Part shown: positions 1 to 6,417 of the stretch, piece by piece
How positions within the stretch are numbered: position 1 is the stretch's first letter
Layout: each line of letters begins with the position of its first letter
Origin: Solirubrobacteraceae bacterium
GTDB lineage: Bacteria > Actinomycetota > Thermoleophilia > Solirubrobacterales > Solirubrobacteraceae
Assembly: GCA_030151725.1 (NCBI GenBank)
Contig: JASLDD010000075.1
Span: forward strand, 1 to 8,815
Length of the DNA: 8,815 nucleotides
Direction of reading: 5' to 3'
Notes under the pieces: model-generated
The model's database searches: none
Told to the model about the DNA's origin: nothing
What the model saw: the letters and a program-made list of their open reading frames with translations, nothing else
Position numbers and translations under genes: made by a program

Positions 1-1
1 C

Positions 2-565
2 CAGCTTGCACAGCGTCTGGAGGAGCGCTTTGGCTCCTCTGCGTTTGCGCCTTCTGGCGTCTACTCGGCGCTTGACCAGCTGAGCCGTGACGAATACGTC
101 CGCGCTGCGGGCGAGATGGGAGCGGGCCCCGCACGCCGCGCCGCACCGCGAACTATCTACGAGGCTACCGATGGAGGTGTCGAGCATTTTGAGACCTGGA
201 TGCTGGGCTCCTCTCCTGCGCCACCGCTACGCGACGAGCTGCATATGAAGATCGCTCTCTGCAGTCCTCGTAACGTTCCGCGCCTGATCGACATGGTTTA
301 CGGCCAAGAACTGGCGTGCATGGGCCGCCTGCGAGATCTCAAGGAGCTCTCCGAGCGAGAGGAGGCGGGTGAGACGCAGGAATGGTCACGCCTGATGCGC
401 GTGCTTGCGAGGGATGCCGAGATAGCGCTGTGGAGGGCACGTATCGAGTGGCTGCAGAGTGCCCGGGAGCTGCTCGAGGGGCTCGTTGAGGAGGCGCGCA
501 GGGCACCTGCCGATGGACCACTCGTGGCGGGCACGGGGCGGATGGGTCGGCTGCGGGCACTCTGA
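2..565 (+). CDS. PadR-family transcriptional regulator (5' partial)
   Basis: The reading frame is open from the left edge and gives 187 residues, so only the first part of the winged helix is missing. The visible start carries the PadR winged-helix signature (GVYSALDQLSRDEYV, then a basic wing and TIYEATDGGVEHFETWM). A helical C-terminal part of about 110 residues follows, rich in Glu, Arg and Leu, as expected for the PadR/Vir C-terminal dimerisation domain. PadR proteins are DNA-binding repressors that often control neighbouring transporter genes. An ATG at position 120 of the frame is internal to the conserved domain and is not the true start. The TGA overlaps the ATG of the next gene by one base (TGATG), so it is translationally coupled to the ABC cassette and is likely its regulator. 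The ligand is unknown and the operon promoter lies outside the window. Confidence 0.85.
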   Translation, partial: QLAQRLEERFGSSAFAPSGVYSALDQLSRDEYVRAAGEMGAGPARRAAPRTIYEATDGGVEHFETWMLGSSPAPPLRDELHMKIALCSPRNVPRLIDMVYGQELACMGRLRDLKELSEREEAGETQEWSRLMRVLARDAEIALWRARIEWLQSARELLEGLVEEARRAPADGPLVAGTGRMGRLRAL

Positions 566-1101
566 TGACTGCCGCGCTGCTCTCGCTGCAGAAGGTGAGC
601 AAGAGCTACTGGCGCGGTCATCATGAGTTGATGGTCCTCTCCGACCTTTCGCTCGACGTGCATCCCGGCGAGCTCGTCGCAGTATGGGGCAGACGCGGCG
701 CCGGCAAGACCACGCTGTTGAGGATTGCCGCCGGGTTGGAGACACTGGACGCCGGAACGGTCTACTTCGAAGGGGAGGATCTATCAGGCCTCGCTGAGCG
801 CGCACACGCGCGGCTGATGCGCGAGCGGGTTGGGTGGGTAGGCCGCGGGGGACCTCGCAGCGAGCTCACGATGATTGACTATGTCGCGTTGCCGCTGTTG
901 ATCGAGCACGGTCGCCGCAGGGCCCATGCGCGGGCCAGCGAGGCGCTTCAACGTGTCGGCATGGCCGACTGTGCCGGGCAGCGTTGGAGCGGTCTTTCCG
1001 ACGGCGAGCGAGCGCTCGTTGGAATCGCACACGGCATCGTGCGCAGACCACGGCTGATGTTGATTGACGATCCCACGGCATCGTGCGCAGACCACGGCTG
1101 A
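565..1101 (+). CDS. ABC transporter ATP-binding protein NBD1, N-terminal fragment (frameshifted, degenerate)
   Basis: This is the first 178 residues of an ABC ATPase of the MacB/LolD type. Walker A is intact (GRRGAGKT, 42-49), and a signature-like LSDGE lies at 144-148. Walker B is LMLIDD (164-169), with Asp169 where the catalytic Glu belongs. The Q-loop position has Arg94 (GWVGR instead of the usual GFVFQ). The frame ends abruptly after Walker B in eight unrelated residues, because a 44-bp direct duplication shifts it into a TGA. Deleting one 44-bp copy gives 735 bases, 244 residues plus stop, and joins exactly to the C-terminal piece. Even repaired, the protein would also lack the H-loop His (VPD in place of THD), so it looks like a catalytically weak partner for the canonical NBD2 next door. 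Its start overlaps the stop of the PadR gene. It could be a recent mutation, a switchable allele or an assembly error. Confidence 0.85.
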   Translation: MTAALLSLQKVSKSYWRGHHELMVLSDLSLDVHPGELVAVWGRRGAGKTTLLRIAAGLETLDAGTVYFEGEDLSGLAERAHARLMRERVGWVGRGGPRSELTMIDYVALPLLIEHGRRRAHARASEALQRVGMADCAGQRWSGLSDGERALVGIAHGIVRRPRLMLIDDPTASCADHG

Positions 1102-1123
1102 TGTTGATTGACGATCCCACGGC
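1030..1123 (+). repeat. 44-bp-period direct tandem duplication
   Basis: The 50 bases at 1030-1079 recur identically at 1074-1123. The period is 44 bp and the copies share six bases (CACGGC). The unit covers the Walker B codons of NBD1 (RRPRLMLIDDPTA). Because 44 is not a multiple of three, the duplication shifts the frame. The six-base microhomology at the junction fits slipped-strand or microhomology-mediated duplication, and RecA-independent deletion could restore the gene. Confidence 0.95.
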
Positions 1124-1343
1124 TAACCTCGGCGTGATCGAGCGCGAGGAGGTAGTCCAGCTTCTGCGCACGCTCGTGGAGGACACCGATTTGGCAGTCC
1201 TCATGACGGTCCCCGATATGCCGACGGCTATGCGCTCGCACCAGTTGACCGCTCTTAGCGGCGGGCGGCTGCTGATACCCGAACCGGGTCCTGAAGACGG
1301 TGGGAATGTGATCGACTTCCCCGGCGGCGAACGGTCCGCGTAG
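1083..1343 (+). pseudogene. ABC ATPase NBD1, C-terminal fragment displaced by frameshift
   Basis: This is the out-of-frame remainder of NBD1. It begins in the second copy of the duplicated Walker B segment and runs through the D-loop region to the C-terminus, ending DFPGGERSA. The D-loop is atypical (NLGVIER rather than SLD). The expected H-loop His is replaced in VLMTVPDMP, with Pro at that place by simple alignment. A GTG at 1083 opens the frame. The more likely start is the ATG at 1101, which overlaps the TGA of the upstream fragment as TGATG and would give an 80-residue piece starting MLIDDPTANL by translational coupling. On its own it has no Walker A and cannot be an ATPase. Whether it is made and joins the N-terminal piece is unknown. 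Confidence 0.8.
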
Positions 1344-1381
1344 GTGTCCATGGGCAGGGCGCAACCCGCACGGCAGATGCT

Positions 1382-2116
1382 GTGCTCGATTGTGGGCTCA
1401 ATCATCTAGTGCTCTCGTTGCAAGAGTTGCGCAAGCACTTCCCGGTTGCCTATGGCGAGTCGGTGCGCGCCGTGGACGGGGTCTCGCTCGCCGTTGAGGA
1501 GGGCGAACTACTCGGACTCTACGGCCCGAGTGGCTCGGGCAAGACCACGCTGCTGATGTTGATTGCCGCGCTGCTTCGCCCGGACGCCGGACAGGTACTC
1601 GTCGACGGGCGCGATGTCTCAGACCTCTCCGCCCGTGAGGCTGCGCGTTACCGGCTGATGGAACTCGGATTCATTCGCCAGTCGGTAAATCTCATACCTG
1701 GGGCGGACGCACTCGACAACGCGGCATTGAAGTTGATGGGCGCTGACATGGGTGCCCGCGAGGCGCGTCGTCGCATCATGCCGTTGGTGGAACAACTGGG
1801 TCTTGCCGAGCGCGTGCACCAGCGGCCCGAGCAGCTCTCGATGGGTGAGCGTCAACGCGTGATGATCGCTCGAGCCCTATCAACCAATCCCAAGCTAGTG
1901 CTGGCCGATGAGCCCACCGGCAGTCTTGACAGCCAGCGCGGCGCTGAAGTCCTGGGGCTCCTTTCGAAGCTCTGTCGAGACCGCGGAGTCGCAGTTCTGC
2001 TCGTGACACACGATCCGCAGGCGGCGGCCTACGCGGATCGTGTGTGCACAATGCGCGACGGCCGGCTTCTACAGCACGAACCCGATGGTGCCGCTGCTCG
2101 AAGCAGTGCACGCTGA
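1382..2116 (+). CDS. ABC transporter ATP-binding protein NBD2 (MacB/LolD-type, canonical)
   Basis: This is a complete 244-residue ABC ATPase with every catalytic motif. Walker A is GPSGSGKT (48-55), the Q-loop Gln is Q100, and the signature is LSMGE (152-156). Walker B is LVLADE with Glu177, the D-loop is SLD (181-183), and the H-loop is THD with His210. The length and motif spacing match the MacB/LolD family, which powers FtsX-fold permeases from the cytoplasmic face. The start is uncertain: GTG 1382 is used here, but GTG 1409 gives MLSLQELRKHF, closer to typical family N-termini, and neither has a clear ribosome binding site. It sits 38 bases after NBD1 and 20 bases before the permease start, consistent with one transporter operon. 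If NBD1 is lost, NBD2 could still homodimerise; in an intact strain the two would form an asymmetric pair. Confidence 0.93.
   Translation: MLDCGLNHLVLSLQELRKHFPVAYGESVRAVDGVSLAVEEGELLGLYGPSGSGKTTLLMLIAALLRPDAGQVLVDGRDVSDLSAREAARYRLMELGFIRQSVNLIPGADALDNAALKLMGADMGAREARRRIMPLVEQLGLAERVHQRPEQLSMGERQRVMIARALSTNPKLVLADEPTGSLDSQRGAEVLGLLSKLCRDRGVAVLLVTHDPQAAAYADRVCTMRDGRLLQHEPDGAAARSSAR
2006..2045 (+). other. Intra-operon hairpin, 13-bp perfect arms
   Basis: Arm 2006-2018 (ACACACGATCCGC) pairs perfectly with 2033-2045. The 14-base loop can form a further four-pair stem (AGGC/GCCT). It lies in the H-loop codons of NBD2 (THDP and ADRVC), about 90 bases before the permease GTG. Part of the complementarity arises because the HD and DR-V codons are naturally complementary, but 13 uninterrupted pairs is a lot. 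No U-tract follows. It may act as an mRNA stability or processing element, or it may be coincidence. Confidence 0.5.
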
Positions 2117-2136
2117 GTCGCGACGGCGAGGCGACG

Positions 2137-4656
2137 GTGAGGCTATCCAGCATTGCGCGGCTCTACCGCGTCCGTCTGCGCGCGAGGTTCGTGCAGGAGC
2201 TCTTTGCCGTGCTTGGCATCGCCATCGGACTCGCGCTGCTGTTCTCTTCACAAGTGTCCAACACGAGCCTCAGTGGTTCGGTGCAGGAACTCACCAGCGG
2301 GATCGTGGGCAAGATGCGCTACCAGGTATCGGCTCGAGACCCACACGGCCTTTCGCAGGCGCTCCTTGGCCAGGTACAGACCATTCCGGGCGTGCGTGCG
2401 GCTGCACCGATCCTCGAGCAGAGTGCGACCATCATCGGCGCCGGCCGCTCCCGCTCGATCGACCTCGTGGGGGCGGATCCGCGGCTGGCGCGTCTAGGCG
2501 GAAAGCTCGTGAGGAGCTTTGGAGTTTTTAAGCTCTCCAAGGTGAGCGCGTTGCTGTTGCCCGCTTCGATTGCTCGCGCCGTCGGCGATTCTTCGTTGCA
2601 GCGGATTCAGCTTCGTATCGGGGCGCAGATTGTCAATGCGCTGGTGGTCCCCGATCTGCTCATGGGCGTCTCCGACGGCCTTGAAGACATCCCCGTGGGT
2701 ATCGCCCCACTCTCTTATGTCCAGCGGCTGAGCGGAATGGAGGGGCGTCTGACAAGCATCTTCGTGCAGCCGAGCGCTGGCCGCGACCGGGAAGTTCTTA
2801 CGGGCCTGCGACAGCTCGCCGCCGGCCGTCTCAACGTTCGCGCGGCGACGTTTGACGAGACTCTGTTTGATCGCGCCGCCGAGCCTACCGACCAGTCGAC
2901 AGCCCTGTTCTCGGCGATTAGCGCACTGGTGGGCTTTCTGTTTGCCTTCAACGCTCTGCTGCTTACCGTTCCTCAGCGCAGACGCTTGATCGAGGACCTG
3001 CGATTGGATGGCTATACCCGCAAGATGATCGTGGAGGTACTGATCTTTGATGCGCTGGTGCTCGGTGTGATCGCCTCTGCTGTGGGGCTGCTTCTGGGCG
3101 ACTTCCTCTCGATTGCTGTGTTTGACTCCAAGCCGGGCTACCTGTCGTTCGCGTTCCCGGTCGGGGCGCGGCGGATTGTGACCTGGACGAGCATCGCCCT
3201 CTGCGTAGGCGGCGGCATGCTTGCCGCGCTAGTTGGCGTCCTTGGACCGCTGTACGGATCAATCTTCTCCCATCACGGAGAGTTCTTCGCGCCCCCCGTA
3301 CGTGAGTCTCGTCAAGCAACCGCGTGGCTTTTGGGTGCAGCCTCTCTATGTATAGGGATCACCACCCTGATCTTGGCACGCGCGCCGTCGGCTGCAATTA
3401 CCGGGGTCGTGAGCTTGACTGCTGCGCTGCTGCTGTCGTTGCCGGTCCTCCTCGGGTTGATGACACGTGCGTTTGATCGGGTGCAAGGCCTGAGCATGGC
3501 TACATCGCCGTATCTCGCGATCGTCGAGCTTCGTTCGACGATCAATCGATCGCGGTCGATCGCCGTCGCGGCAACTGGGGCGATCGCTGTGTTCGGAAGC
3601 GTCGCCATTGAGACTGCTCATGGAGATCTGCAGGCAGGCTTGAACAAGGTTGCCCGCGGACTCAACATGACAACTGATCTGTGGGTGCTGCCTTCCGGAA
3701 GTTCCAACGTGCTCGCGACAACACCATTTCGGAGTGCGGCTGCAGGCCACATCGCGCATCTGCCCGATGTCGAAAAGGTCGAGGCCTATCGGGGGTCTTT
3801 TTTGGACATCGGTGATCGGCGTACTTGGGTGATCGCCCCGCCGCGAGATGTGGAACGGCCGATCCCATCGGGACAGTTGGTCTCGGGAGACGTACAGCTT
3901 GCCGACAAGAGACTCAAAGCCGGCGGTTGGATAGTTCTCTCTGAGGCGATCGCCGCGGATCAGAATCTGCACATCGGTGGGTCCTTTCTGCTCCCATCGC
4001 CACATCCGACGATGTTCCGAATCGCAGCGCTCAGCACCAACCTCGGATGGCCGCCCGGTGCTGTCCTGCTCAATGCCGACGATTATCGCCGTGCCTGGGG
4101 AAGCAACGACCCCAGTGCGCTAGAGGTCACCTTGCGCCCGGGTGTGACCTCGACGGCCGCGCTGGGCGCAGTGAGAGACGCTTTGGGGCCCAAATCAGGC
4201 CTAAACGTCCAGAGCTCCGCTCAGCGTCAGCGGAGTTTTCGAGCTACCGCTCGCCAGGGGCTCTCGCGGCTCACACAGATCTCGGGACTAGTGCTGATTG
4301 CCGCAATTCTCGCCATGGCAGCAACGATGGGCGCGATGATCTGGCAGCGCCGCTCCAAAATCGCCGACATGAAGGTGGATGGCCTGCATCGCGGTGTCCT
4401 CTGGCGCGCGCTCATGTGGGAGAGCGGGTTGCTGCTGGGCACCGGGTGCTCGCTGGGGGCGATCTTCGGGCTCTACGGCCAGGTGCTGTTGAGTCGTGCG
4501 CTCTCAACCGTGACGGGGTTTCCAATTGCATACTCGCCAGGCTTCCCCGTAGCCCTCACCAGTTTTGCGCTTGTGACAGCCACGGCGATGCTGATTGTCG
4601 CGGTGCCCGGGGGCCTGGCCACGCGGGTCGGCCCCGCAATTGCACTTTCGGACTGA
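2137..4656 (+). CDS. MacB/FtsX-family ABC transporter permease, two FtsX domains
   Basis: This is an 839-residue integral membrane protein. Visible hydrophobic segments, numbered from GTG 2137, lie near 23-40, 257-277, 301-323, 347-371, 395-414, 419-443, 474-492, 715-736, 757-781 and 805-825. This gives the 1+3, 2, 1+3 plan of a duplicated FtsX permease. Two large extracytoplasmic domains (about 41-255 and 493-714) resemble MacB periplasmic core domains. Each half has the family's cytoplasmic coupling segment after its first FtsX helix (RRRLIEDLRLDGYTRKM and RRSKIADMKVDGLHRG). The frame stays open upstream to GTG 2044, inside NBD2, but GTG 2137 is preferred: it follows a GGCGAG-like site by about six bases and leaves a short basic N-terminus before helix 1. 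Such permeases act on lipids, lipoproteins or peptides at the membrane by a mechanotransmission mechanism. The substrate here is not determined by sequence; the adjacent terpene synthase suggests a lipid. Confidence 0.9.
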   Translation: MRLSSIARLYRVRLRARFVQELFAVLGIAIGLALLFSSQVSNTSLSGSVQELTSGIVGKMRYQVSARDPHGLSQALLGQVQTIPGVRAAAPILEQSATIIGAGRSRSIDLVGADPRLARLGGKLVRSFGVFKLSKVSALLLPASIARAVGDSSLQRIQLRIGAQIVNALVVPDLLMGVSDGLEDIPVGIAPLSYVQRLSGMEGRLTSIFVQPSAGRDREVLTGLRQLAAGRLNVRAATFDETLFDRAAEPTDQSTALFSAISALVGFLFAFNALLLTVPQRRRLIEDLRLDGYTRKMIVEVLIFDALVLGVIASAVGLLLGDFLSIAVFDSKPGYLSFAFPVGARRIVTWTSIALCVGGGMLAALVGVLGPLYGSIFSHHGEFFAPPVRESRQATAWLLGAASLCIGITTLILARAPSAAITGVVSLTAALLLSLPVLLGLMTRAFDRVQGLSMATSPYLAIVELRSTINRSRSIAVAATGAIAVFGSVAIETAHGDLQAGLNKVARGLNMTTDLWVLPSGSSNVLATTPFRSAAAGHIAHLPDVEKVEAYRGSFLDIGDRRTWVIAPPRDVERPIPSGQLVSGDVQLADKRLKAGGWIVLSEAIAADQNLHIGGSFLLPSPHPTMFRIAALSTNLGWPPGAVLLNADDYRRAWGSNDPSALEVTLRPGVTSTAALGAVRDALGPKSGLNVQSSAQRQRSFRATARQGLSRLTQISGLVLIAAILAMAATMGAMIWQRRSKIADMKVDGLHRGVLWRALMWESGLLLGTGCSLGAIFGLYGQVLLSRALSTVTGFPIAYSPGFPVALTSFALVTATAMLIVAVPGGLATRVGPAIALSD

Positions 4657-4674
4657 CCGGCAGAGTGACTACAT

Positions 4675-4698
4675 TCCGGGAAGATTCCAATTCCCGGA
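4675..4698 (+). promoter_or_regulatory. Inverted repeat upstream of the terpene synthase gene
   Basis: TCCGGGAA at 4675-4682 and TTCCCGGA at 4691-4698 are perfect 8-base arms around an 8-base spacer (GATTCCAA). They lie in the 63-base gap between permease and terpene synthase and end 21 bases before the GTG. There is no T-run after the second arm, so it is a poor intrinsic terminator. It could be an operator for a dimeric regulator or an attenuating RNA hairpin that lowers downstream expression. Confidence 0.45.
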
Positions 4699-4719
4699 CT
4701 TCAACACAAGGCATGCCTG

Positions 4720-5790
4720 GTGCTTCGTCAGGTGCTGGCGCTCTCAGTGGTGTGTACCCGTGAGCTGATTTGGATTCGCCCAAGTGTGGCCCGCGAGGTC
4801 GAGCTCTGGCGTCGCTTTGCGGCGTTAATCCCCGACGCCGCAATTCGCAGTGACGCACTTGCCGCGCTCACCCGCAAGCGCCTCAACATAGAGGGGGCTG
4901 CGCTCTTCGCGGTCATCCCCTCTCGCCGCCGCAGCAGCTTGCTGCATCTGCTTGTTGCCTATCAGATCCTCCTCGACTTCCTCGACAGCATTAGCGAGCG
5001 GGCTGTCCCGGACCCGGTTGCCAACGGGCGTCGTTTGCATCTTGCGCTCAGAGACGCGCTCGATCCCGGTACTCCGATCCGCGACTACTACCTTCACCAT
5101 CCGCCTTGCCATGACGGTGGGTATCTGGAGGCGCTCGTGCGCGCCTGTCGCGAGCACTGCACCGCGCTGCCGTCATATCCCTCGATTCGGCCGCTCGCGG
5201 TCCAGGGAGCCGAGCGCTGCGGCGTCCAGGGGTTCAACCACGACCCCGACCCCGACCGTCGCGACCGCTCGCTTCAGGAGTGGGCGAGGAACACATTCCG
5301 ACGGACTTGGGGTGTGAGCTGGTGGGAGTTGACCGCTGCCTCCAGCAGCACTCTTGGAATTCATGCCCTGCTGGCGCTTGCCGCTGATCCTGCTCGTGGT
5401 GAGCATGAAGCGATCAAGGTCGATGCTGCCTACATGCCGTGGATCTGCGCGGCGAGCACGATGCTCGACAGCTACGTTGACGAGGCCCAGGATGCGGCCG
5501 ACGGGTCCCACAGCTACATCGGTCACTATCCAAATGCAACTGTGGCCCACGAACGAACGTATGACCTCGTCAGGCGTTCGCTCAGCGAGGCGTATCGGTT
5601 GCCCGACGGCGCTCGTCACGCGCTGATTGCAGCGGGCATGGTCGCCATGTATCTATCTTCAGACGAAGCGCATGCAGCTGCCAAACGCAACACCACCCAT
5701 AAGCTGATCGAGGCGGGGGGCGCCTTGACGAAGTTCCTGCTGCCTTTCCTGCGCGCCTGGCGAATCGCATATGAGCTACGCCTCGCGTAG
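4720..5790 (+). CDS. YtpB/DUF2600-family class I terpene synthase-like protein
   Basis: This 356-residue, mostly helical, soluble protein matches the length and layout of Bacillus YtpB (tetraprenyl-beta-curcumene synthase, about 367 residues), the founder of the large-terpene synthases that cyclise long prenyl diphosphates. The first Asp-rich motif is DFLDS (86-90) within YQILLDFLDSISER. A second acidic motif, MLDSYVDEAQD (D250, D254, D258), lies where the family has its later metal-binding segment. WWELTAASSS (201-210) lies on the helix between them. There is no signal peptide or membrane helix. The GTG start follows an ACAAGG-like ribosome binding site by about eight bases; other in-frame GTGs occur within the first eleven codons. 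It follows the exporter genes by 63 bases with an inverted repeat between. The substrate and product are not predictable from sequence. Family assignment is strong; activity is inferred. Confidence 0.87.
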   Translation: MLRQVLALSVVCTRELIWIRPSVAREVELWRRFAALIPDAAIRSDALAALTRKRLNIEGAALFAVIPSRRRSSLLHLLVAYQILLDFLDSISERAVPDPVANGRRLHLALRDALDPGTPIRDYYLHHPPCHDGGYLEALVRACREHCTALPSYPSIRPLAVQGAERCGVQGFNHDPDPDRRDRSLQEWARNTFRRTWGVSWWELTAASSSTLGIHALLALAADPARGEHEAIKVDAAYMPWICAASTMLDSYVDEAQDAADGSHSYIGHYPNATVAHERTYDLVRRSLSEAYRLPDGARHALIAAGMVAMYLSSDEAHAAAKRNTTHKLIEAGGALTKFLLPFLRAWRIAYELRLA

Positions 5791-5815
5791 TCAGAACTGA
5801 ACATTCAGCGGCGCC

Positions 5816-5846
5816 TTGCGACCGTCTGACGTGGCGTGATGATTAT
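5816..5846 (+). promoter_or_regulatory. Weak possible promoter for the IclR-like gene
   Basis: TTGCGA (5816-5821) and GATTAT (5841-5846) each match four of six bases of the -35 and -10 consensus. The spacing of 19 is longer than ideal. The ATG at 5856 lies ten bases after the -10, which would leave almost no leader. This is the only candidate in the 65-base gap and is offered with low confidence. Confidence 0.2.
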
Positions 5847-5855
5847 CCGCACGCG

Positions 5856-6395
5856 ATGAAGGATGAAAAGACAGCCGGGGTCCTGCCTACAGGGAGAGAA
5901 AAGCGACGCCGCCCGCGGCGCGCCAAGACGGGCAGCTCCGCTGCATCTAAGGCCGCGTCGTCTCGCCAGTGGCAGCGGGCCGAACGTCCTGGAAAGCGTT
6001 CGGTCCGTAAAGGCGAGGTGGGGGACGGCGAGACCGTCTTGATCGAGCTGACCAAAGCTCAGGTCGACCATGTGATTCGTGCTGCGGGCCAGGGGGGCAC
6101 CATGTCCGTCCTGTTGTCGGCTCTCAAAGACCCGAAGTGGACGCTCTCGCTCAGCGAGGACGATTGGGCCTATCCGTCCCAAATGGATGACAGACGCCTT
6201 TCGCGCTCGCTTCTATCGGGATTGCTTGTGCTCTCCTGTTTTCCTTATGACGGCGGCTATCTCGGGATCGCCGAGTTGGCACGGATGCTGGACATGAACA
6301 CGAGTACCACCCATCGCTACGTCACCACGCTGCTCGCCGTAGGTCTGCTCGAGCGCGACCCTGCGACACGCAGGTACCGCATCGCGCCGCAGTGA
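5856..6395 (+). CDS. Small IclR-type winged-helix DNA-binding protein with basic N-terminal tail
   Basis: This is a 179-residue protein whose C-terminal 60 residues (about 116-177) form an IclR-like helix-turn-helix. LGIAELARMLDMNTSTTHRY is the recognition region and VGLLERDPATRRYRI the wing. The usual IclR effector-binding domain is absent: the protein ends straight after the wing. Residues 1-55 are low-complexity and very rich in Lys and Arg (EKRRRPRRAK, RPGKRSVRKGE), probably disordered and DNA-binding. Residues 60-92 (VLIELTKAQVDHVIRAAGQG...) form a short helical segment of unknown role. The ATG at 5856 has no clear ribosome binding site. A GTG near 6016 could start a form lacking the basic tail. 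The target is unknown. It is followed convergently by the ArsA-like gene 16 bases away, so it is probably its own transcription unit or the tail of the region 1 operon. Confidence 0.8.
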   Translation: MKDEKTAGVLPTGREKRRRPRRAKTGSSAASKAASSRQWQRAERPGKRSVRKGEVGDGETVLIELTKAQVDHVIRAAGQGGTMSVLLSALKDPKWTLSLSEDDWAYPSQMDDRRLSRSLLSGLLVLSCFPYDGGYLGIAELARMLDMNTSTTHRYVTTLLAVGLLERDPATRRYRIAPQ

Positions 6396-6417
6396 CTACG
6401 CAGCTGGCTGCTCACTG
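6390..6417. terminator. Candidate bidirectional terminator hairpin between convergent genes
   Basis: An outer stem CAGTGA/TCACTG (6390-6395 with 6412-6417) encloses an inner stem GCAGC-TG-GCTGC (6400-6411), with a four-base bulge CTAC on one side. The two stop codons, TGA on + and TGA on -, sit symmetrically in the outer stem. There is no T-run on either side, so it would work as a non-canonical terminator or 3' mRNA cap if at all. Confidence 0.4.

Noticed and set aside
1549..1564. A 14-base match (GCTGATGTTGATTG) between NBD2 and the duplicated segment of NBD1
   Set aside because: It encodes different parts of the two proteins (after Walker A versus Walker B), both Leu-Met-Leu-Ile runs; best explained as chance from similar codons, not a recombination site.
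2040..2531. 163-codon frame at the beginning of the permease
   Set aside because: Out of frame with the permease, whose helix 1 and MacB-like domain cover the same bases.
3535..3590. Cluster of CGATCG/GATCGA words in the permease gene
   Set aside because: Falls on Ile/Arg/Ser/Ala codons of a membrane helix and has no regular spacing; not a convincing iteron or binding array.
4047..4763. 238-codon plus-strand frame bridging the permease end and the terpene synthase start
   Set aside because: Out of frame with both real genes; low-complexity composition and no domain.
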